In this document: piece by piece, positions 1 through 9,450 of the stretch | How positions within the stretch are numbered: the stretch's first letter is position 1 | How the letters are laid out: every line of letters begins with the position of its first letter | Assembly (NCBI RefSeq): GCF_000217935.1 | Contig: NZ_AFHI01000002.1 | Coordinates: forward strand, 1-64,000 | DNA: 64,000 nucleotides | Reading direction: 5' to 3' | DNA from: Rheinheimera sp. A13L | GTDB lineage: Bacteria > Pseudomonadota > Gammaproteobacteria > Enterobacterales > Alteromonadaceae | Program-made: the position numbers and the translations under genes | Notes under the pieces: model-generated | Database searches by the model: none | Told to the model about the DNA's origin: nothing | What the model saw: only the letters and a program-made list of their open reading frames with translations

Positions 1-2667
1 GCCACTGTCGTTATTTACTTTATTCAGTTTACCTTTAGCGTAAGCACCTTCGTCATAAGTCCAAAGGGCTAATCCCATCACCCCAGAGTTTTTATAATTC
101 ATTCGCCCGGCGGCATCATAGTCATAGGTGGTAGTGATACCACGGGCATCTGTGCTGTTTGACAATAAGCCCATTTCATCATAGTTAAAGCTACTTTGGC
201 CGCTATCCGGACTGGTAAGCAGTTCAAGCTGGGCTCTATCGTTTTTACTATTGACCGTACTATTCAGCCTTGCATCCTGCACCTGATTCAGGCCTTTGGC
301 GTCATGGCTGAAGGTAGTCACTTTTCCTGCCGCGTCTGTCTGGCGGATAAGACGGCCCAGGGCATCGTAGGCAAACTGAGTGGTTGTATTGGTCTGAATA
401 TCGGTTTCGCTTAATTTATTGCCATTGCCATCATAGGTATAAGTATGGGTTAACTGGTTGGCATGATTTCTTATTGCCACCAAATGCCCGGCAGCATCAT
501 AGAAATAATTAAACGTTGCCCTGTCAGTTCTGCCGTAGAAGGTACCACAAGAGGGAATAGGATCACCTATGGTATCCAGTGGATCGCCGGGTGTGATTGA
601 ACCAGTCCCTCCTGAAAAAGCAGAATACATGCCAGGCGGACCTGACATAATGTCGCCACAATTCGTATAGCTGCTTACATACAAATCAGACAGAGTGGTA
701 TTTTTGATATTTCCCATTAAGTCATAGTCATAGCTTTTTCTGGCTAAGGCATGTGAACCTACAGTTGTAATGTCTACCGCAGTAGCAATCCGGTAGTTTT
801 CTGTGGCTAAGCGGCCAGCTGCATCGTAGCTATAGGCTGCTGCCTGGCCACTGGAGTGCTCTGTTTTTATCAAATCTCCTTTATAGTCATACTTATAGGT
901 TACAGAGGCTGTTTTCCCGCCTGCTGAGACGGTTTCTTCTTTCGTTACACGACCACGCGGGTCGTAGGTATATTTTGTGGCTGTACCATCCGGGTAGGTA
1001 ATTTTTCCAACATGGCCTATGGAGTTATACCCGCTATATAAAGTGACAAGGCCTGAAGCATCTGTTGATTTAATTAAATTCCCTGCTGAGTCATAGGCGA
1101 AAGTAGAAACGCGCTGATTAGGTGCCGTGACAGCGACCTGGCTCAGTACATTGTTACTATGATAACTGTACGTATAAGTTGTGGTATAGGTTTGACCATT
1201 CGCTGCGGTTTCATAAGTCAGCAGGTTTTGTTTTTCGTCATAACTAAAGCGTTCAGTTAATCCAGCTACTGTTTTTTCCGTGACCTTGTTTAAAGTCGGA
1301 TGCCAGGTGAACGATGTGGTAAGCGCTTCAGGTTCACCGTAAGCCTTTATTTGTAAAGCGACCTGATTTTTTTCACCGTAAAAATAGCGGGTGACCTTGT
1401 TATTCCAATCTGTTTCAGTTTCTTTTTGGCCATTGTTATTATAAGTAGTCGCCTGAGCGCTTGCTGCACAATAGGCTGTCCCCTCTTTTTCAACCCGCTT
1501 CAGCTTTGACTTAATAGCACTGTCATAAAAATAAGTGGTTTTGTGACCTAAGGGGTTGGTCACTGTGGTTGTATCTGTGCCAAAGGCGAATCGATTTTTT
1601 TTTGTATCTTCAGCGTGCTTTGATTCAATAGCACGCCCTGCCGAATCATAGCTGAAATAAGAAAAACGTTTATTGCCTTTTGTCACACCGGTAAGGAAGG
1701 TTGGAAACCTCGAATCTTCATAATGATAGCTTTTAGTGGCGCCGTCAGGGAAAGTCACGCTGTTTAACATGCCATTTGTTTGGTAACTGTAGCTGTATTG
1801 ATAACCTGCATTATTTTGAATCGAGCTGATTCGATCGCCTGACCAACTAAAGGTCAATTTACGACCATTGGAGTGAGTAATAGATGATAACTTATTGTTT
1901 ACATAACTATAACTGTGACTTACGCCGTAGGGGGTAATCACCAAAGAACTAGCGTTAATTTGTGGCGGACGCTCAGATACAGACACATGGAGTAACTGAC
2001 CTTGGGCGTTATACACCTCATATCGGTCGTTTTCAGTTTTTAAAATCCATAAACCGGAAGCGTCCTGATACAGATAGTTTTTCCAGGACGAGGAAACCCA
2101 TCCGGTTTTCCAGCCAACATGTGGAATGTCGAAGGTTGTTTCATGCAGCGTAAGTGATTGCCCATCTTCACGGAAAACAGTTTTTGCTGTCAGATCCAGT
2201 TTTTTATCAAATAAACTGCTCCATCCAATACCAAAAGCACCTGCATTGTCTTTGCTGCTGCTATAACTTCGTAAAACAGCCAACGGAAAATGTTCAGAAC
2301 CAGTGAAGTCGTTTTCAAACTCAACTTTAGTGCCACTCGCCACTAAAATTGGATTGCCCGCTTTGGTACAGGGATCTGGTTTTTCAGGTTCTGTTGGCAG
2401 AGTGTCATACCCCCAGTCAGATCCGCCACCACTGTTCCAGTCTTGCTGAGTGCTGTCCCAACCACCACCGCCACCATACCACCCGCCACCATACCAGCCA
2501 TCGCTCCCCCAGTTGCCATCACCTCCCCAGCACGTTACTGAGGGGGCCTGATGACCTGATTCACCAGTCCAGCTTACTCTACATCCTCCACCTGCAGCTT
2601 CGGCATTTGTTGACAAAGTCATTCCGCCTAAAGCTAAAGCCGCTAATACATAATATTTGTCCTTCAT
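1..2667 (-). CDS. Secreted RHS/YD-repeat protein, N-terminal part (C-terminus outside window)
   Basis: The open frame runs from ATG at 2667 off the left edge, giving 889 visible codons. A GGAAA ribosome-binding site precedes the start. Residues 1-24 form a Sec signal peptide ending NAEA. A Gly/Trp/Asp-rich low-complexity stretch follows (about residues 45-95), then a DUF6531-like entry domain around the GNPILVASGTKVEF segment (about 105-150), then many YD repeats such as YDPRGR, YDAAGR and YDALGR. RHS proteins build a beta-cocoon that encloses a variable C-terminal domain, often a toxin. That C-terminus is not visible, so toxin or adhesin function cannot be decided. The nucleotidyltransferase gene upstream ends only 11 nt before this start, so the two are probably co-transcribed. 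Confidence 0.9.
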   Translation of the reverse strand, partial: MKDKYYVLAALALGGMTLSTNAEAAGGGCRVSWTGESGHQAPSVTCWGGDGNWGSDGWYGGGWYGGGGGWDSTQQDWNSGGGSDWGYDTLPTEPEKPDPCTKAGNPILVASGTKVEFENDFTGSEHFPLAVLRSYSSSKDNAGAFGIGWSSLFDKKLDLTAKTVFREDGQSLTLHETTFDIPHVGWKTGWVSSSWKNYLYQDASGLWILKTENDRYEVYNAQGQLLHVSVSERPPQINASSLVITPYGVSHSYSYVNNKLSSITHSNGRKLTFSWSGDRISSIQNNAGYQYSYSYQTNGMLNSVTFPDGATKSYHYEDSRFPTFLTGVTKGNKRFSYFSYDSAGRAIESKHAEDTKKNRFAFGTDTTTVTNPLGHKTTYFYDSAIKSKLKRVEKEGTAYCAASAQATTYNNNGQKETETDWNNKVTRYFYGEKNQVALQIKAYGEPEALTTSFTWHPTLNKVTEKTVAGLTERFSYDEKQNLLTYETAANGQTYTTTYTYSYHSNNVLSQVAVTAPNQRVSTFAYDSAGNLIKSTDASGLVTLYSGYNSIGHVGKITYPDGTATKYTYDPRGRVTKEETVSAGGKTASVTYKYDYKGDLIKTEHSSGQAAAYSYDAAGRLATENYRIATAVDITTVGSHALARKSYDYDLMGNIKNTTLSDLYVSSYTNCGDIMSGPPGMYSAFSGGTGSITPGDPLDTIGDPIPSCGTFYGRTDRATFNYFYDAAGHLVAIRNHANQLTHTYTYDGNGNKLSETDIQTNTTTQFAYDALGRLIRQTDAAGKVTTFSHDAKGLNQVQDARLNSTVNSKNDRAQLELLTSPDSGQSSFNYDEMGLLSNSTDARGITTTYDYDAAGRMNYKNSGVMGLALWTYDEGAYAKGKLNKVNNDSG

Positions 2668-2678
2668 CACATTTCCTT

Positions 2679-3356
2679 TTATAAACGATTTATAACAACA
2701 GGGTATACAACAGGGTAGGGGTATAATTGCCGTATCTGGCTGTAGATGCACTCAGCTGATTGCTGCTTTTTTGCAATATCGGTATGGCGCAGAAAATCTT
2801 TTATCTGCCCGGATAAAGAGCCAAATGCAGTGGTTAATAGGTCAATTTGGCTGGCCATACCGTGGGCGTAAATGCCTTTGGCATAAAACAAACAGTCTTT
2901 GGCGTTATTAAGAAAGTGGCTGCTGTAATGCAGATAAAAAAACTCAGAATCTGTGTTTCTGCTGAGTTTTTGGTAACTATTGTCCAGTGAAAACAAGAGC
3001 CTATTCAACGCCTCAGCACTTAACGCAGGCTTTTGGTTAGTCACAATCTCTTTTGCAGTATCCAGCAGCAAGTCAATGGCCTTGTTGTCAGACAAGTTGA
3101 TACCTGTGGAGAATGCGCTTAACCACAAAGGGTGCCTGACAGTTAAGTGATGGAAAGCCTGTTCCAGTGACATTCTGAATACGTCAAACACTTTGTTTTC
3201 ATAACATTCGATGCTGTGAGCAACTTTGATGTTACTGCCAAACAGAACGATGTCAGTATCACTACTTATAGCAGGACTTGTTAGCTGAGAGCCAAACAGT
3301 ACAGCGCCATCGATAGCCCCAGCGTCCTGCAGAAGTTTTTTTACCAGAAGATCCAT
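2679..3356 (-). CDS. Nucleotidyltransferase-fold protein
   Basis: This 225-residue protein carries a classical nucleotidyltransferase signature near its N-terminus: GSQ (about residue 23) followed by SDTDI (about 32-36). A third acidic residue is plausible at FDVF (about 58-61). Together these match the hG[GS]...D.D...D triad of the DNA polymerase beta superfamily. The rest is helical and resembles the C-terminal helical region of KNTase-like or HEPN-partnered enzymes. The substrate is unknown and nothing specific points to aminoglycoside resistance. It lies directly upstream of the RHS gene on the same strand. Its last codons contain a near-perfect 12-13 nt tandem duplication, so the C-terminus has PYPVVYPVV. 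Confidence 0.75.
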   Translation of the reverse strand: MDLLVKKLLQDAGAIDGAVLFGSQLTSPAISSDTDIVLFGSNIKVAHSIECYENKVFDVFRMSLEQAFHHLTVRHPLWLSAFSTGINLSDNKAIDLLLDTAKEIVTNQKPALSAEALNRLLFSLDNSYQKLSRNTDSEFFYLHYSSHFLNNAKDCLFYAKGIYAHGMASQIDLLTTAFGSLSGQIKDFLRHTDIAKKQQSAECIYSQIRQLYPYPVVYPVVINRL

Positions 3357-3670
3357 CTATTACTGCTTAAATGCTCAAATTACATGCAAAATTACCTTTA
3401 AATAAAACATTTATCAACAAAATAAATACAAAATAAATACAAAATTACACATAAAAGGTAAATTGAAGGTGGATGGAAAAAGCAAGCTGTCACAAAGGGA
3501 TGGCTGACAGGCTAAGATCGCGAACCATTGTTGAGCAATTGCAGAAAGGGTTGTTCTACTTCGTTTTTGAGGTTGGTTTGAGTTTGAAATGATCTGAGGA
3601 AAAATGAAATGTGTTGTTGTGGTTTTTCTATGAACCACTATTGATTGATGCAGCTATGAAACCACAGATA
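3357..3670. other. Intergenic region between purH and the nucleotidyltransferase gene
   Basis: This AT-rich stretch should hold the promoter for the minus-strand nucleotidyltransferase-RHS pair. A 74-codon open frame on the minus strand (3414-3638) has no convincing ribosome-binding site or family resemblance and is not called. I see no RNA gene or repeat here. Confidence 0.5.
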
Positions 3671-3698
3671 AAAAAACGGCAACCGAAGCTGCCGTTTT
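3671..3698 (-). terminator. Rho-independent terminator of purH
   Basis: Read on the minus strand, AACGGCAGC and GUUGCCGUU pair around a UUCG tetraloop and are followed by a run of T. It begins 24 nt after the purH stop. This is a textbook intrinsic terminator. Confidence 0.9.
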
Positions 3699-3721
3699 CT
3701 AATGCCAGATATTAATGAATT

Positions 3722-5308
3722 CTAGTGACGGAAATGACGCACGCCAGTGAAGATCATCGTCATGCCATGTTCGTCTGCAGCTGCTATTACTTCTGCATCA
3801 CGCATAGAGCCACCAGGTTGGATCACGGCTTTGATACCTGCAGCAGCTGCTGCATCAATACCATCACGGAATGGGAAAAATGCATCAGAGGCCATGACTG
3901 AACCTTTGACTTCCAGATTCTCGTCAGCAGCCTTGATACCAGCGATTTTAGCGCTGTATACACGGCTCATCTGGCCTGCACCGACGCCAATAGTCATGCT
4001 GTCGTTGGCATAAACAATAGCGTTGGATTTCACATATTTTGCTACTTTCCAGCAGAACAATAAGTCACGTAATTCATCTGCAGTAGGCTGGCGTTTGGAG
4101 ACTACTTTTAAGTCGTCCAGACTCACCATTTTCTGGTCACGGTCTTGTACCAACACACCACCGTTAACACGTTTGATGTCAAAACCAGTGGTTTTGCTTT
4201 CCCATTCGCCACACACCAGTAAACGCACGTTTGGTTTAGTGGATACCACAGCAGCAGCCTGGGCTGTAGCGCTTGGCGCTATGATGACTTCAACAAACTG
4301 ACGGCTGACAATAGCTTCGGCAGTTTTGGCATCTAATTCGCGGTTAAAGGCGATAATGCCACCAAAAGCAGAAGTCGGGTCTGTTTTATAAGCACGCTCG
4401 TAAGCGGCCAGAATGTTCTCGCCAATAGCTACACCACAAGGGTTAGCGTGTTTGACGATAACACAGGCTGGTTCGTCGAATTCTTTGACACACTCTAAAG
4501 CGGCGTCCGTATCAGCGATATTGTTGTACGACAGCTCTTTACCTTGCAGCTGAGTAGAACTGGCGATTGATGCTTCCTGAATGCTGTTTTCCACATAAAA
4601 AGCCGCGCTCTGGTGGCTGTTTTCGCCGTAACGTAAGTCTTGTTTTTTCACAAACTGAGCGTTAAAAGTGCGTGGGAATTTGCTTGGCTTGGCGTCTTCA
4701 TCACCATAGGCTGCTAACATGGTGCCAAAGTAGTTGGCAATCATACCGTCGTATTGGGCTGTATGTTCAAAAGCGCTGATGGCTAAACTAAAACGTGTGG
4801 CATGCGTAGTAGAACCGGCGTTCGCAGCCATCTCAGCCAATACTTTGTCATAATCGGCCGCGTTGACAACTATAGTCACATCGTTATGGTTTTTCGCCGC
4901 AGCACGCACCATAGTCGGGCCGCCGATATCGATGTTTTCAATGGCGTCTTCTAAAGTACAACCTGCTTTGGCCACAGTATTGGCGAACGGATACAGGTTC
5001 ACTACCACTAAATCGATTGGCTTGATATTGTTGGTTGCCATTACAGCTTCATCCATACCACGGCGGGCCAGAATGCCGCCATGTACTTTTGGATGCAGCG
5101 TTTTCACGCGGCCGTCCATAATTTCCGGGTGACCTGTGTAATCAGACACTTCAGTGACAGCTATGCCTTGTTCTGCCAATAACTTGGCTGTGCCACCTGT
5201 GGACAAGAGTTCCACACCCTGGGCGGCTAAAGCACGGGCAAATTCAACTATACCGGTTTTATCAGACACGCTTAATAAGGCGCGACGGATTGGACGAGCT
5301 GCGTTCAT
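3722..5308 (-). CDS. purH: Bifunctional AICAR transformylase / IMP cyclohydrolase PurH
   Basis: PurH catalyses the last two steps of de novo IMP synthesis in the cytosol: formyl transfer from 10-formyl-THF to AICAR, then ring closure. The 528-residue product begins [19 protein letters not shown], as in other gammaproteobacterial PurH proteins. The N-terminal MGS-like cyclohydrolase domain has TLHPKVHGG. The C-terminal transformylase domain has RYGENSHQ and KHANPCG. The frame stays open 46 codons further upstream, but the ATG at 5308 is preferred because it fits family length and has GGAG 9 nt upstream. purD often follows purH, but here a terminator does. No PurR operator was recognised upstream. 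Confidence 0.97.
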   Translation of the reverse strand: MNAARPIRRALLSVSDKTGIVEFARALAAQGVELLSTGGTAKLLAEQGIAVTEVSDYTGHPEIMDGRVKTLHPKVHGGILARRGMDEAVMATNNIKPIDLVVVNLYPFANTVAKAGCTLEDAIENIDIGGPTMVRAAAKNHNDVTIVVNAADYDKVLAEMAANAGSTTHATRFSLAISAFEHTAQYDGMIANYFGTMLAAYGDEDAKPSKFPRTFNAQFVKKQDLRYGENSHQSAAFYVENSIQEASIASSTQLQGKELSYNNIADTDAALECVKEFDEPACVIVKHANPCGVAIGENILAAYERAYKTDPTSAFGGIIAFNRELDAKTAEAIVSRQFVEVIIAPSATAQAAAVVSTKPNVRLLVCGEWESKTTGFDIKRVNGGVLVQDRDQKMVSLDDLKVVSKRQPTADELRDLLFCWKVAKYVKSNAIVYANDSMTIGVGAGQMSRVYSAKIAGIKAADENLEVKGSVMASDAFFPFRDGIDAAAAAGIKAVIQPGGSMRDAEVIAAADEHGMTMIFTGVRHFRH

Positions 5309-5463
5309 TGGATCATTCTCCGCTGTAATGGTTAATTCGGACCAGCCTTGCTGTTTTGGATAACACAAAAGCCAGGACATAAGCATAGAGAAAAAAGGCT
5401 TTGATGTATCGCCGGGATCAGCTGGTGAAATCCCTGATTTATTCAACGTATTCTTTAAAGCAT

Positions 5464-5580
5464 ATCCGCTAAGCTATTGACGTTGCAGCTAGGCGGCAAG
5501 GGATAGAGACCCAGGGAGCATAGTTTACTATGTGACCTGGGCGAAAGCCCGCAGCCAACAACGCTGCAGCGTCAAGAGCG
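5464..5580. repeat. Dispersed ~115-bp imperfect palindromic repeat, copy A
   Basis: This element contains a central hairpin (CCAGGGAGCATAG ... CTATGTGACCTGG) flanked by outer arms with GACGTTGCAGC at the left and GCTGCAGCGTC at the right. The reverse complement of 17341-17467 aligns over nearly its whole length, including GAGCATAGTT, CTATGTGAC and the outer GTTGCAGC/GCTGCAGC arms. The two copies are therefore one family in opposite orientations. It sits between fis and purH and is non-coding. Such palindromes are common in Alteromonadales intergenic regions; the function is unknown. Confidence 0.8.
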
Positions 5581-5593
5581 ACGCGGAAAAGAA

Positions 5594-5615
5594 AAAAGCA
5601 CCCTAGGGTGCTTTT
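5594..5615 (-). terminator. Rho-independent terminator after fis
   Basis: AAAAGCACCC and GGGTGCTTTT form a near-perfect symmetrical hairpin followed by T residues on the minus strand, downstream of fis. Between it and the fis stop is a second perfect hairpin at 5620-5635 (GCGGGA/TCCCGC). Confidence 0.85.
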
Positions 5616-5642
5616 CATTGCGGGACTCCTCCCGCGGGGGCA

Positions 5643-5933
5643 TTAACTCATGCCGTATTGTTTCAGCTTCTTACGCAGAGTACCGCGGTTGATGCCCATC
5701 AGGTTGGCAGCGCGGGTCTGGTTGCCGCGAGTGTATTTCATCACTTCTTCTAATAACGGCTTTTCTAATTCGGACAACACTAATTCGTACAGGTCGTTTA
5801 CGTCCTGACCGTTTAGTTGTTGTAAGTAGTTCGCCACCGCTTTTTGTACCGCGTTGCTTAAAGGCTGCGGTTTTTCTTGCGTTTGAACATGGGCGTTGGT
5901 GATAAATGGCGAAGTCACGTTTTGATTAAACAT
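5643..5933 (-). CDS. fis: Nucleoid protein Fis
   Basis: Fis is a small homodimeric nucleoid-associated protein that bends DNA and activates growth-phase genes such as rRNA operons. The 96-residue product is close to the 98 residues of E. coli Fis. The C-terminal helix-turn-helix (about residues 70-95) includes [20 protein letters not shown], nearly identical to the family consensus. The N-terminal part supplies the beta-hairpin and dimerisation helices. The gene follows dusB by 18 nt in the conserved dusB-fis operon. A terminator follows it at 5594. Confidence 0.97.
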   Translation of the reverse strand: MFNQNVTSPFITNAHVQTQEKPQPLSNAVQKAVANYLQQLNGQDVNDLYELVLSELEKPLLEEVMKYTRGNQTRAANLMGINRGTLRKKLKQYGMS

Positions 5934-5951
5934 TGCCTATTCTCTTTTACG

Positions 5952-6938
5952 TTAAGTTGCTGCTAGTAATTGCTCGAAATACACTTCTAAGGTATCCAAC
6001 TGCTGTTGGGCGTGCTCGATACCATTAAATTCACTGCGAAACATGCCTTCGCTGTCATGCTCAGCCAGGTACCACCCCACATGTTTGCGGGCAATACGTG
6101 AGCCAGGTACTTCACCATATAACTGGTGTAAGCCACGGACATGCTCCAGCAAAATATCCCTGACGTCGCTCGATGAAGGCGACGCCAGATGTTCACCCTT
6201 TTGCAGATAGTGCACCACTTCACGAAAAATCCAGGGTCTGCCCTGAGCGGCCCGGCCAATCATGACCGCGTCTGCTCCGGTATAGTCCAATACAAATCTG
6301 GCTTTTTCCGGCGTGGTGATATCGCCATTGGCAATCACCGGGATAGACACTTTTTGTTTAATAGCGCGGATAGTGTCGTACTCCGCCTCTCCTTTATACA
6401 TACAAGCTTTGGTGCGGCCATGAACCGCTAAAGCTACAATGCCGTTGTCCTGCGCTATCTGCGCTATCTGTACGCCATTTTTATGTTCGATGTCCCAGCC
6501 AGTCCGGATTTTTAAGGTCACAGGTACTGTTACTGCCTGAACTACGGCCTGAATAATCTGTTGTACTAAATCCGGATACTGTAACAGCGCCGAACCAGCC
6601 AGTTTTTTATTCACCTTCTTTGCCGGACATCCCATATTGATGTCGATGATTTGGGCGCCATGTTCAACATTAAACACGGCAGCTTCCGCCATCTGAACTG
6701 GATCTGAGCCGGCAATTTGCACCGAGCGAAGACCAGATTCATTCTGGTGAGTCATACGATTTAGCGATTTTTCACTTTGCCAGACCAAAGGATTGCTCGA
6801 CATCATTTCTGATACAGCTAAACCTGCACCAAAACGACGGCAAAGCTCACGAAAAGTGTAATCAGTCACTCCGGCCATAGGAGCACAGATTACGTTGTTC
6901 GTTAATTGATATGGACCTATGCGCACCGCTAAAACCAA
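5952..6938 (-). CDS. dusB: tRNA-dihydrouridine synthase B
   Basis: DusB is an FMN-dependent reductase that makes dihydrouridine in the tRNA D-loop. The 328-residue TIM-barrel protein has APMAGVTD near the N-terminus, INMGCP (about 97-102), and GRTKACMYKG, whose Cys is the expected catalytic acid. The IGRAAQGRPW phosphate-binding segment is also present. The likely start is TTG at 6938, preceded by AGGGTAGAG. A GTG four codons later (6926) is the alternative. It heads the dusB-fis operon, an arrangement conserved in gammaproteobacteria. Confidence 0.95.
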   Translation of the reverse strand: MVLAVRIGPYQLTNNVICAPMAGVTDYTFRELCRRFGAGLAVSEMMSSNPLVWQSEKSLNRMTHQNESGLRSVQIAGSDPVQMAEAAVFNVEHGAQIIDINMGCPAKKVNKKLAGSALLQYPDLVQQIIQAVVQAVTVPVTLKIRTGWDIEHKNGVQIAQIAQDNGIVALAVHGRTKACMYKGEAEYDTIRAIKQKVSIPVIANGDITTPEKARFVLDYTGADAVMIGRAAQGRPWIFREVVHYLQKGEHLASPSSSDVRDILLEHVRGLHQLYGEVPGSRIARKHVGWYLAEHDSEGMFRSEFNGIEHAQQQLDTLEVYFEQLLAAT

Positions 6939-7253
6939 GGCTCTACCCTAAAGGGGCGCTAAGTTTACGGATTTTTGCCAACAATGCAAAGGTTATTATT
7001 TAAACAAAAGTATAAATTTATAGGGGGTTGATGGGTTGACAATAGCTAAACGCCTGAAAACTAGACTTTCTGAAATGCAAAACCCAATAAAATCAGGGGG
7101 GCAGCTTACAGATAATTGTACAGCTGTTGTTTTTGTCACCAATGCAAAAGAAAAAGCCGTTCACAAAAAAGTCAATACTTTTCTTTAGTCTGGTATGTCT
7201 GCCTTGTCTGAGTCGTGTAAGATAAAGTGATGATCTTTAAAGGAGAACTTTGA
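6939..7253. other. Divergent intergenic region between dusB and the copper chaperone gene
   Basis: This 315-bp AT-rich region must hold the promoters for dusB-fis (minus) and the PCu(A)C operon (plus). A TTGACA hexamer occurs at 7036-7041 but has no good -10 partner at 17 nt. I see no repeat, RNA gene or convincing small open frame. Confidence 0.4.
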
Positions 7254-7679
7254 ATGAAGCAGTGGATATGTGCGCTTTGGTTGGGGTTAGGCAGTTGTGT
7301 GGTAGCGGCTGAAGTTTTGGTCGCTGATGCGACAGTTCGGGAGATGTTACCAGGCCGCAGTATGACAGCAGGTTATTTCAGCATCAGCAATAAGAGTGCT
7401 GCAGAAGTGGAGCTTATCAGTGCCAGTAGTCCGGGTTTTGGTTCCATAGAGCTGCACCAGCATAGCCACAAAGATGGCATGATGAAGATGGAACAGGTGT
7501 CATCTGTAAAAATTGCCGCCGGTGAAGCAGTGCTGTTTCAGCCAGGTGGTTTACATCTGATGTTATTTGATGCCAAAACCAGCATCACTCAGGGCCAGAA
7601 AATTCCATTGCGTTTAGAGTTTAAAGATGGTCAATCCATCGACGTTCAGGCTGAAGTCAGCGCTATACCCACTCATTAG
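7254..7679 (+). CDS. Periplasmic PCu(A)C-type copper chaperone
   Basis: PCu(A)C proteins (PF04314) bind Cu(I) in the periplasm and help metallate the CuA site of cytochrome c oxidase. The 141-residue protein has a signal peptide ending VVAA. It carries the family ligand pattern of His and Met: a cluster at LHQHSHKDGMMKM (about 77-89), then GGLHLMLF (about 111-118). AGGAG precedes the ATG. It is followed after 10 nt by a DUF2333 gene and then a beta-barrel gene on the same strand. The function of this three-gene set is not known, and copper or oxidase delivery is only inferred from this first gene. Confidence 0.85.
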   Translation: MKQWICALWLGLGSCVVAAEVLVADATVREMLPGRSMTAGYFSISNKSAAEVELISASSPGFGSIELHQHSHKDGMMKMEQVSSVKIAAGEAVLFQPGGLHLMLFDAKTSITQGQKIPLRLEFKDGQSIDVQAEVSAIPTH

Positions 7680-7689
7680 GAGCAATAAA

Positions 7690-8667
7690 ATGAACAGATT
7701 CAGGATTGTAAGTTTAACCGTGCTGTTCGTTTTTATTTTAGGTTACGGCACAGCCTGGTGGGTCAGCAGTGAACCGGAAGTGTTTGATGTCGAGGATTTA
7801 TCGGCACAACTCAGTCCTGAGCACAAACAAATTGTAGGTTATACCACCACCAGTGCGCTTATTCGGGTGCTGGAAACCTTGTTGAGCAAAAATGGCGGTT
7901 TTATCAGTAATGATGTGACTCCGCCATTTTCCCTGCTCGACAATATGCCGGCCTGGGAGCTGGGCGCTTTGGAAATGTCGCGTGATTTAGCCTTGGCCTT
8001 GCGCAAAGACTTAAGCCGTTCACAGTCGCAGTCTATAGAAAATCAATATTTAAAACTGGCGCAGCCTATGCTGAATATTGATCACCGCAGCTGGGCAGTG
8101 CCTGCGGCTGAAACAGAGTACAGAAGTGCAATCAAACAGTTAGCTTTGTACCGGGCTGCTTTATTAGACCCGGCAAAAACAGACAGTCAGTTTTACACCA
8201 GAGCAGATAATTTGCGGGACTTGCTGAAAAACGTTGAAAAACGTCTGGGCAGTTATAGCCAGCGTTTGAGTGTCAGTGTAGGGCAGGACAGATTAAATAC
8301 AGATTTAGCGGGTGACAGAAATGCCAGACAATCCACTGCGACAGCAGAATCAAGCAAAATTAAAACCAGTTGGTGGAGCATAGATGATGAGTTTTATGAA
8401 GCCCGTGGTGCTTGCTGGGCTTTGTTACACTTCTTAAAAGCGATAGAATTGGATTTCGCGGAGGTTCTGACCAATAAAAACGCGATGATTAGCTTAAGGC
8501 AAATTATCCGTGAACTGGAAGCGACCCAGGAACCGGTCTGGAGTCCGATGATTCTGAATGGCCGGGGTTTTGGTTTTATGGCAAATCACAGTCTGGTGAT
8601 GGCGAATTATATCTCCAGGGCCAATGCGGCTCTGTTGGATTTAACTGAATTATTAGCGCAAGGATAA
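7690..8667 (+). CDS. DUF2333 family inner-membrane protein
   Basis: The 325-residue protein starts at ATG 7690, since the frame is open further upstream only through overlap with the previous gene. It has one N-terminal membrane anchor (about residues 5-25, VSLTVLFVFILGYG) and then a soluble, mostly helical domain expected in the periplasm. Features such as NGGFISNDVTPP, LDNMPAWELGAL and WWSIDDEFYEARG fit the DUF2333 family as I remember it. No enzymatic motif is visible and the family has no assigned function. It is 10 nt after the copper chaperone gene and 3 nt before the beta-barrel gene, so the three are very likely one operon. Confidence 0.8.
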   Translation: MNRFRIVSLTVLFVFILGYGTAWWVSSEPEVFDVEDLSAQLSPEHKQIVGYTTTSALIRVLETLLSKNGGFISNDVTPPFSLLDNMPAWELGALEMSRDLALALRKDLSRSQSQSIENQYLKLAQPMLNIDHRSWAVPAAETEYRSAIKQLALYRAALLDPAKTDSQFYTRADNLRDLLKNVEKRLGSYSQRLSVSVGQDRLNTDLAGDRNARQSTATAESSKIKTSWWSIDDEFYEARGACWALLHFLKAIELDFAEVLTNKNAMISLRQIIRELEATQEPVWSPMILNGRGFGFMANHSLVMANYISRANAALLDLTELLAQG

Positions 8668-8670
8668 AGC

Positions 8671-9420
8671 ATGAAAAAGTCTGTATTGAGTATGGTGTTT
8701 GTAGCAGCTCTGGCTGCACCGGTCGCAATGGCGGATACCATTGCCGGTCTTTATATAGGCGCCGATTTGCATTTTGCCGATGCGAAAGGTGGTTTTGGCC
8801 AAACGGGCAACCAGCAGAACTTTAGTTTTGAGGATGAAAACTTAAGCAGTTTTTATATCAAAGTGGAACACCCTGTGCCTTTATTGCCAAACATCAAGCT
8901 GCAACGTAATAGCCTGAGCTCTAAGGGTAATACTACTTTAGACCGGACTTTCGAATTTGATGATCAAACCTTTGCGGTAGGCACTAATGTGGCTCAGGAT
9001 CTGGATTTATCCAACATAGACGCCACCTTTTATTATGAAATTCTGGACAATGATTTAGTTAGCCTGGATTTAGGTGTGACGGCTAAATACATAGATGGTG
9101 ATATTAGCGTTGCCAGTGAAGGCAGAAATGCAACTCAGGACTTGTCTGCTGTTATTCCTATGGCTTATGCCTATGGTAGTTTTGGTTTGTTAGGCACAGG
9201 CACTAAGCTTTTCGCTGAAATTAATTACGTCAGCTACGACGGCAGTGCTTTGTCTGATATGCAGTTTGGTATTGCTTATGAGCTGATCGACTCACTGGCT
9301 GTGGATCTGTCATTAAAAGCTGGTGTTAAACAAACCAAACTTGAACTGGATGACATTGACGATATAGACGCAGATTTAACCTTCGACGGTGCTTTTATTT
9401 CTGCAGAACTGCATTTCTGA
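8671..9420 (+). CDS. Outer-membrane beta-barrel protein (TIGR04219-like)
   Basis: The 249-residue protein has a signal peptide ending APVAMA. The mature part is an alternating-residue beta-strand pattern with a terminal Phe (AELHF), the usual signal for BAM-dependent insertion. The segments GLYIGADLHFADAKG and YYEILDNDLVSLDLG match the TIGR04219 family of small outer-membrane barrels found in marine gammaproteobacteria. No ligand can be inferred. It is the last gene of the PCu(A)C-DUF2333 operon. Confidence 0.8.
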   Translation: MKKSVLSMVFVAALAAPVAMADTIAGLYIGADLHFADAKGGFGQTGNQQNFSFEDENLSSFYIKVEHPVPLLPNIKLQRNSLSSKGNTTLDRTFEFDDQTFAVGTNVAQDLDLSNIDATFYYEILDNDLVSLDLGVTAKYIDGDISVASEGRNATQDLSAVIPMAYAYGSFGLLGTGTKLFAEINYVSYDGSALSDMQFGIAYELIDSLAVDLSLKAGVKQTKLELDDIDDIDADLTFDGAFISAELHF

Positions 9421-9450
9421 AACCTGAACAATTTATAGTCTGATCCAAAA

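Noticed and set aside
2349-2684. Plus-strand frame antisense to the RHS signal and Gly-rich region
   Set aside because: His/Ser-rich composition is the complement of the Gly/Trp repeats; it is a shadow of the RHS gene.
3414-3638. 74-codon minus-strand open frame between purH and the nucleotidyltransferase gene
   Set aside because: No ribosome-binding site, atypical composition and no family resemblance; likely chance in AT-rich DNA.
5309-5460. Possible PurR operator or purine riboswitch upstream of purH
   Set aside because: No ACGCAAACGTTTGCGT-like box or riboswitch stems could be found.
7036-7060. TTGACA hexamer as a promoter for the copper chaperone operon
   Set aside because: The hexamer 17 nt downstream (AACTAG) is a poor -10, and the distance to the gene is about 190 bp.
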